From NCBI GenBank assembly GCA_020846635.1, contig JADLDO010000028.1, positions 682,001 through 746,000 on the forward strand: a stretch of 64,000 nt of DNA, in the 5' to 3' direction. The translations under genes were made by a program, and so were the position numbers. Numbering within the stretch: position 1 is the stretch's first letter; every line of letters starts with the position of its first letter. Positions 59,669 through 64,000 of the stretch are shown one piece after another. The stretch is from Caldilineaceae bacterium. GTDB lineage: Bacteria > Chloroflexota > Anaerolineae > Caldilineales > Caldilineaceae. The notes under the pieces were generated by a model, which made no database searches, had not been told where the DNA came from, and was given only the letters and a program-made list of their open reading frames with translations.

Positions 59669-61057
59669 TTAGTCAATTTCGCCATCGTTGTTGAGGTCGT
59701 TGCGAAAACCCAGGTTATTCCAGAACGACTCGATATTATCCCCGAAGTCATTGTCCAGCGGTGTCCCGTCTGGATATGCATCTTGATCGAAGCGAGGTGC
59801 ATTGTCAAGCATGTCGGGCGTAAAGTCTGGGCCATAGGAGAGTTCTTCTTGCCAAGTAGCCGCATTAAAGGCTGATACCGGAATGATGTAGGGATCGGTG
59901 TCCAACCCTTCACCATAGTCCACGATGAAATAGGAGGCCCGACCAGTACCCAAATTCACCAGAATATCCAACACGGAACCCGCTCCGGCACCCAAATCGG
60001 CGATACGATGGCCCATCAGTTCGGATGCGCGTGCCACGCTGGTGGTTGCTTCCGAAAAGTCCGTACTGCCCGTGATCCCGGTCTCATTCCAGAAGTTGTT
60101 GACGTCATCGTCCCACGCCGGGTCATTCAAGTCAGGCCAGTCGTTTCCGACATCGGGATAGTTTTCGAGAGCAGTCTCATCGATGTTGAGTACCAATTCT
60201 CCCTCTGGGCCAACGGTAAAGGCGTTCAGCGGAACCACGATATCCTTATCGCCCAGGTCAAGGATGCCGCCGTATTCGATGGCGGCAAAAAGGACTCGTC
60301 CCGTGGATAGATCAATCAGTAGATCCTCAAGGTCGCCATAGACTTCACCATCCTTGTTCTCAAAGTCATAGTCCAACAGGGTGCTGGCGCGTACATATTG
60401 ATTGCCTTCCACGCCACTCACACCCATCCTGGCTGCGTCCGAACTGGTCGCACCGGTGGCGGCGGCTGCTCCGGCGGCGGCGGCGGTTCCAGTTGACCCG
60501 GTTTCCGTTGTGCCTTGCGTCCCGGTCACGCCTTCTGTCCCGGTCACGCCTTCTGTCCCGGTCACGTCTTCTGTCCCGGTCACGTCTTCGGTGGCAGTCG
60601 CGCTTTCCGTATCGCTTTCCGTGTCGGTCATGACTTCAGTGTCAGTCAGAGTTTCTGTCTCCGTATCCTCTGCTGTCTCTGTCGTCACCACTGTATCGGT
60701 TGTCACCGTGGTGACGCCAACGTCTGTGACCACATTCGTCTCGGTCGTGACCTCGGTTTCGGTTGTGACATTTGTGTCGGTGATCACCTCTGTTTCGGTA
60801 TCAACAACCTCGGAGGTTGCGTCAGCCTCTGTCGCCTCCGGGGCAGCCGTGGCCTCTGCCTCAGCCGCTGTGGCTTCTACCGCAGGCGTAGCAATGGCCG
60901 CATCACTTGCGGGTGGGGCTGTCGTGTTGTCACCGCCGCCACACGCGGCCAGGATCAGCGATGCGCTCAAAACGACTGTTGTGGCGCTCATCGTCCAGAA
61001 TCTTGAACCAGTTGTCGCAACGGGCTTGCTTGCAGGGCGTTGATCTGCTTCCATCAT
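59669..61057 (-). CDS. Lipoprotein with Thr/Glu stalk and two PRC-barrel domains
   Basis: 462 residues. A signal with lipobox LILAAC (C39) leads to a stalk of ~180 residues built from TETE, TDT and TEGVTG units and Ala clusters. After residue ~215, two PRC-barrel-like domains follow: NQYVRASTLLDYDFENKDGE ... VPLNAF and ASELMGHRIADLG ... VPVSAFNAA. Between and after them come Asp/Asn-rich loops (DPAWDDDVNNFWN, ESFWNNLGF), which might bind calcium. PRC-barrels bind RNA or lipids/photosynthetic complexes in other contexts; an extracellular role here is inferred. AAGGAG precedes the ATG. Shares its N-terminal plan with the next upstream gene. Confidence 0.78.
   Translation of the reverse strand: MMEADQRPASKPVATTGSRFWTMSATTVVLSASLILAACGGGDNTTAPPASDAAIATPAVEATAAEAEATAAPEATEADATSEVVDTETEVITDTNVTTETEVTTETNVVTDVGVTTVTTDTVVTTETAEDTETETLTDTEVMTDTESDTESATATEDVTGTEDVTGTEGVTGTEGVTGTQGTTETGSTGTAAAAGAAAATGATSSDAARMGVSGVEGNQYVRASTLLDYDFENKDGEVYGDLEDLLIDLSTGRVLFAAIEYGGILDLGDKDIVVPLNAFTVGPEGELVLNIDETALENYPDVGNDWPDLNDPAWDDDVNNFWNETGITGSTDFSEATTSVARASELMGHRIADLGAGAGSVLDILVNLGTGRASYFIVDYGEGLDTDPYIIPVSAFNAATWQEELSYGPDFTPDMLDNAPRFDQDAYPDGTPLDNDFGDNIESFWNNLGFRNDLNNDGEID
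60523..60594. repeat. 18-base minisatellite coding for VTGTEG/D units
   Basis: Four consecutive 18-base units of the form CGGTCACGYCTTCTGTCC (60523-60594; last one diverged) within the stalk region of the PRC-barrel lipoprotein. Confidence 0.8.
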
Positions 61058-61126
61058 TACTTACTCCTTTTTTATGATCAATTCTCTAGGTATTGAGGTA
61101 TCCTGGATGAATTGACTAGAATATAG

Positions 61127-61191
61127 AGGTGGCTATCAGGGTTCCCAAGCGCAACTCCAAAGCGTGCGTCTTGTGGAACTGACAGCCACCT
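61127..61191 (-). terminator. Inverted repeat after the stalk-only lipoprotein gene
   Basis: AGGTGGCTATCAG (61127-61139) pairs with CTGACAGCCACCT (61179-61191), one mismatch. It lies beyond the end of the 61245-61682 gene. The right arm is followed by a second CTTGTGGAACT copy near 61209 (first near 61169). Confidence 0.4.
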
Positions 61192-61244
61192 GTGAAAAGT
61201 ACGCAACTTCTTGTGGAACTAGCTGTTCAACCTAACTTTGCAGG

Positions 61245-61682
61245 CTAGTTCGTCGTTGTATCGGTATCAGTGAGTTCTTCTGTACCGGTCATTTCGTCAG
61301 TACCGGTGATGCCTTCACCCTCACCCATATCTTCGGTGTCGGTCATCGTGTCGCTGTCGCCTGCACCTTCGGTATCGGTCATCGTGTCACTGTCGCCCGC
61401 ACCTTCGGTGTCAGTCATCGTGTCGCTGTCGCCTGTACCTTCAGTATCGGTAATGCCTTCGGTATCAGAGACTTCTGGTGTATCGGTCTCTGCTGGAGTC
61501 GCTACCGCATCACTGGTTGACGGCGTGTTTGTTCCTGCCGGTTCGGCAACGGGCGCCCCTGTGCCGCCGGCACACGCCGATAATAGGAGTGTGGCGCTTA
61601 ATAGCATCGCCATCGTACCTGCGGCCCACTTGCTGGGGCGAAGACTTACAATCCGGTTTCCCACATGGTCATTAGCTTCCAT
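61245..61682 (-). CDS. Stalk-only lipoprotein with 12-residue tandem repeats
   Basis: 145 residues. Signal with lipobox LLLSAC (C37), then an entirely low-complexity Thr/Asp/Glu/Ser region: three tandem 12-residue units (DTEGAGDSDTMT) encoded by a 36-base minisatellite, and TGTDEMTGTEEL at the end. It has no globular domain. It begins MEAND, like the MMEAD of the following PRC-barrel gene, and both carry acidic Thr stalks, so they probably descend from a common lipoprotein. Could be a cell-surface spacer or metal-binding decoration. AAGGAG lies 11 bases upstream. Confidence 0.7.
   Translation of the reverse strand: MEANDHVGNRIVSLRPSKWAAGTMAMLLSATLLLSACAGGTGAPVAEPAGTNTPSTSDAVATPAETDTPEVSDTEGITDTEGTGDSDTMTDTEGAGDSDTMTDTEGAGDSDTMTDTEDMGEGEGITGTDEMTGTEELTDTDTTTN
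61331..61438. repeat. 36-base minisatellite, three units
   Basis: Units 61331-61366, 61367-61402 and 61403-61438, each beginning CTTCGGTRTC and differing at a few third-codon positions; length is a multiple of three, so copy-number change keeps the frame. Confidence 0.85.
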
Positions 61683-61894
61683 TTCCCTCAGCTCCTTTAC
61701 AAATGTGTTGTGGTTTATCCATCAACAATGGTTCACAGTCCACTGTTCTGCTGCACCATTGTTGCGTAAAGGAGGGTATAGGAGTATCTATCGTGGTTTG
61801 CAGTCAAGGTATAAAGCAGGGTATATGTGTAGCGGGTATGCAATTCTCTGGAAACAAACCGATGCAAGTGTATTCTTAAAACAGGAAAAGCCTC

Positions 61895-63331
61895 ATGTCT
61901 CCACAAAACAGGCCCCAGCAAGTTGAGCGTTGGGGGATCTTTGAATTGAGCTTGGATGGCCCTACAGAGGACAATCCCTTTCTTGATGTAAAGTTTAGCG
62001 CGCACTTTAGCCAGGGGCATCGCACCATTGCGGTGGATGGCTTTTATGATGGCGAGGGGGTCTATCGCGTGCGTTTCATGCCCGATGTAGAAGGGGCGTG
62101 GCGCTATGTGACACACAGCAACCGGCCCGAACTCGAAGGTGCTGCCGGCGAGTTTACGGTCGTCGCCCCCGGCCCAGAGAACCACGGCCCTATATCGGTA
62201 CACAGTACCTATCATTTTGCCTATGCAGACGGCACGCCCTATCACCAGATCGGTACTACCTGTTATGTCTGGAATCATCAGGGGGACGAACTGGAAGAGC
62301 AGACATTGGCAACGCTCAAGACCGCACCCTTCAACAAAATGCGTATGTGCGTTTTTCCCAAGCATTATCTCTATAATGAAAATGAGCCGCCCTCCTATCC
62401 TTTTGAGGGTTCACGCGCGGAGGGCTGGGAGACAACGCGCTTCAACCCCGCCTACTTCCGCCACCTAGAGCAGCGGGTGGGCGATCTGCAAGCGCTAGGC
62501 ATTGAGGCCGACCTGATCCTTTTTCACCCGTATGACCGTTGGGGCTTTGCCACGATGGATGCGGAGAGCGATGACCGCTATTTGCGCTATCTGGTGGCGC
62601 GTCTGGCCGCCTATCGCAATATCTGGTGGTCGATGGCAAATGAGTATGACCTGATGAAAAATAAGGAGATGAGCGATTGGGATCGCTTCTTCCGCGTCGT
62701 CCAAGAGAGCGACCCCTATCAGCATCTGCGTTCCATCCACAACTGCCGCCCCTTTTATGACCACAACAAGCCGTGGGTGACGCACGCCAGCGTTCAACAT
62801 TCCGACTTGGAGCGGGTGCGTGAATGGCGCACCACCTATCAAAAGCCGGTCGTGGTGGACGAATGTTGTTATGAAGGGAATGTGGAGCGCGCCTGGGGCA
62901 ATATCTCGGCGCAGGAGATGGTACACCGCTTTTGGCTAGGTACGGTGATCGGTGGCGGCTATGTCGGTCATGGCGAAACCTATCTGCACCAAGAGGATAT
63001 ACTCTGGTGGGCAAAGGGCGGCGTGCTGCATGGCAAAAGCCCTGCGCGCATTGCCTTCTTGCGCCGCATCCTGGAGGATTCTCCACCACAGGGGCTGGAG
63101 CCGGTAGACCGTTTTGGCACAGCGAAGGGCACTGACTTTTATCTCTACTATTTTGGCGTGCGCCAGCCGGGAGAGTACACGCTCAAGCTCCCCTCGGATC
63201 GTCATTACACAGTCGAGATCATTGACACCTGGCATATGACGCTTACGCCGTTGGGAGAGACGGTTTCCGGCGAGGCGCTGGTAAAGCTCCCCAGCAAGCC
63301 CTATTTGGGGCTGCGCGTGCGCGCCATCTAG
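61895..63331 (+). CDS. DUF5060/DUF4038 glycoside-hydrolase-like protein
   Basis: 478 residues. An N-terminal beta-sandwich (DUF5060, residues 1-90: [24 protein letters not shown]) precedes a (beta/alpha)8 domain of apiosidase/DUF4038 type. Candidate catalytic acids are E250 in [10 protein letters not shown] and E323 in [12 protein letters not shown] short C-terminal beta domain (DUF5605-like) follows after ~390. No signal peptide, so it acts in the cytoplasm on imported oligosaccharides. Together with galM and the secreted pectate-lyase-like protein it suggests use of plant cell-wall sugars, though no transporter genes adjoin. Substrate unknown. Confidence 0.88.
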   Translation: MSPQNRPQQVERWGIFELSLDGPTEDNPFLDVKFSAHFSQGHRTIAVDGFYDGEGVYRVRFMPDVEGAWRYVTHSNRPELEGAAGEFTVVAPGPENHGPISVHSTYHFAYADGTPYHQIGTTCYVWNHQGDELEEQTLATLKTAPFNKMRMCVFPKHYLYNENEPPSYPFEGSRAEGWETTRFNPAYFRHLEQRVGDLQALGIEADLILFHPYDRWGFATMDAESDDRYLRYLVARLAAYRNIWWSMANEYDLMKNKEMSDWDRFFRVVQESDPYQHLRSIHNCRPFYDHNKPWVTHASVQHSDLERVREWRTTYQKPVVVDECCYEGNVERAWGNISAQEMVHRFWLGTVIGGGYVGHGETYLHQEDILWWAKGGVLHGKSPARIAFLRRILEDSPPQGLEPVDRFGTAKGTDFYLYYFGVRQPGEYTLKLPSDRHYTVEIIDTWHMTLTPLGETVSGEALVKLPSKPYLGLRVRAI

Positions 63332-63439
63332 AAACTCTGGATGACTGCCATTTTATACAAGACAGCCGCCTGCTGTGGCCTTATAATACAGATGTTCTAA
63401 CTTTATAACCCGTCACCTGTTTTGTTATGAGGAGGCTAC

Positions 63440-63898
63440 ATGCAAAAGATCACTCCATTCCTATGGTTCGATAACCAAGCGGAAGAGGCGATGAATTTCT
63501 ATCTCTCCATTTTCAAGAACTCGAAGGTCTTGAGCGTTAACCGAGCTGGCGAGGGTGGGCCTGTCATCTCCGTGGCGTTCGAGCTGGATGGACAAGAGTT
63601 TATGGCGCTAAACGCTGGGCCACAATTCAAATTCACAGAAGCCATCTCATTCTTCGTGAACTGCGAGACGCAGCAAGAAGTTGACGAGTTGTGGGCCAAG
63701 CTTACCGCAGGTGGAGAAGAAGGTAGGTGCGGCTGGCTCAAGGACAAATATGGTCTCTCCTGGCAGATCATTCCCACTGTGTTGGGTGAAATGCTCGGCG
63801 ACAGGGACCCTGAAAAAGCCAAACGCGCGATGGACGCCATGCTTCAGATGAACAAGATCGATACAGCAACCTTGAAGCGAGCCTACGAGCATGCATAA
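63440..63898 (+). CDS. PhnB-like/VOC-fold protein (3-demethylubiquinone methyltransferase-like family)
   Basis: 152 residues: [20 protein letters not shown] at the start, [19 protein letters not shown] and [19 protein letters not shown] later. This is the PhnB subgroup of the vicinal-oxygen-chelate fold, often annotated 3-demethylubiquinone-9 3-methyltransferase, but without a SAM-binding motif. Some members resemble glyoxalase-type resistance proteins. Function not established. GAGG precedes the ATG. Confidence 0.9.
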   Translation: MQKITPFLWFDNQAEEAMNFYLSIFKNSKVLSVNRAGEGGPVISVAFELDGQEFMALNAGPQFKFTEAISFFVNCETQQEVDELWAKLTAGGEEGRCGWLKDKYGLSWQIIPTVLGEMLGDRDPEKAKRAMDAMLQMNKIDTATLKRAYEHA

Positions 63899-63924
63899 TC
63901 CCCAATTTCCCTCATAGGATTTCT

Positions 63925-63990
63925 GTAAATTGTGCCGTTTGCTCTCCTCTTTCGTTTGGCACGATACGAGGGGCAAACGGCACAATTTAC
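63925..63990. repeat. Perfect 18-base inverted repeat at window end
   Basis: GTAAATTGTGCCGTTTGC (63925-63942) and its exact complement (63973-63990) flank 30 bases. It lies 27 bases beyond the PhnB-like stop. No T-run; may be a terminator, a mobile-element end pair or an operator. Confidence 0.6.
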
Positions 63991-64000
63991 CCCCTAGGCG

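Noticed and set aside
60402-61043. Plus-strand frame with Val/Ser repeats opposite the PRC-barrel lipoprotein
   Set aside because: Mirror of the Thr/Glu stalk; no start signals.
61733-62365. Minus-strand frame opposite the glycosidase-like gene
   Set aside because: No ribosome site and no domain character; it overlaps the clear DUF5060/DUF4038 N-terminus.
1-64000. tRNA, rRNA, CRISPR array, insertion sequence or prophage
   Set aside because: No clover-leaf signatures, rRNA blocks, regular spacer arrays or transposase/integrase motifs were seen; the palindromes are scattered singly, not arrayed.

Overview
The window is one chromosomal stretch of a GC-rich free-living bacterium. My best guess is Chloroflexota (Anaerolineae or Caldilineae type). 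This is inference from gene content: secreted proteins with PxKF, thrombospondin-type and beta-propeller modules and LPxV-like hydrophobic motifs; F420-type luciferase-like oxidoreductases; DUF433/DUF5615 pairs; a minimal Flp pilin locus; and lipoproteins with Thr/Pro-rich stalks. I found no rRNA, tRNA, CRISPR array, insertion sequence or prophage.

Layout. 1-4.8 kb: a heterodimeric ABC exporter (second subunit cut by the window edge) and a phytase-like esterase lipoprotein; both units have near-consensus promoters containing the same dyad. 5-7 kb: a secreted Ig/PxKF protein and a tiny membrane protein. 7-12.7 kb: a stand-alone receiver protein, an OmpR-type two-component pair and a MacB-like permease. 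13-21.3 kb: methyltransferase, aldo/keto reductase, AceE-like E1, an orphan DUF433, a single-chain molybdenum hydroxylase and a zinc-ribbon metallo-beta-lactamase. 21.5-28 kb: secreted pectate-lyase-like protein, aldose epimerase, DUF296 protein, beta-hydroxyacid dehydrogenase, site-2 protease. 28.4-29.9 kb: Flp pilin, prepilin peptidase, DUF192. 29.9-33.2 kb: M20 peptidase with a RidA-like protein, NudC, and a DUF433/DUF5615 toxin-antitoxin pair.

33.4-36.3 kb holds the most unusual metabolic unit: a glycerate-2-kinase homologue followed by an enolase homologue. In both, the metal or phosphoryl-transfer residues are kept while substrate-contact loops are changed. 36.5-43.2 kb: a stalked lipoprotein, a Gfo/Idh dehydrogenase, then a luciferase-like oxidoreductase next to a fusion of the same fold with a berberine-bridge-type flavin oxidase. 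The fusion is divergent from a MarR gene, and the gap carries three copies of one operator.

43.3-51.3 kb: a PHP-UvrD helicase fusion with clamp-binding-like motifs, a toxin-antitoxin remnant, a copper/membrane cluster and a large PHP protein. 51.4-59.5 kb: secreted propeller protein, amidohydrolase plus Tat-exported intradiol dioxygenase, NAD-dependent epimerase, membrane proteins, BrkB and a DUF421 protein. 59.6-64 kb: two lipoproteins with Thr/Glu stalks built from minisatellites (one with PRC-barrels), a DUF5060/DUF4038 glycosidase-like enzyme and a PhnB-like protein.

Across the window two families of dispersed intergenic hairpins recur. One (ACCCTCCCGGAAGC arms) has six copies in long and short forms, one with many compensatory changes' worth of evidence in a single paired substitution. 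Calls are from reading translations and motifs only; no database search was possible.
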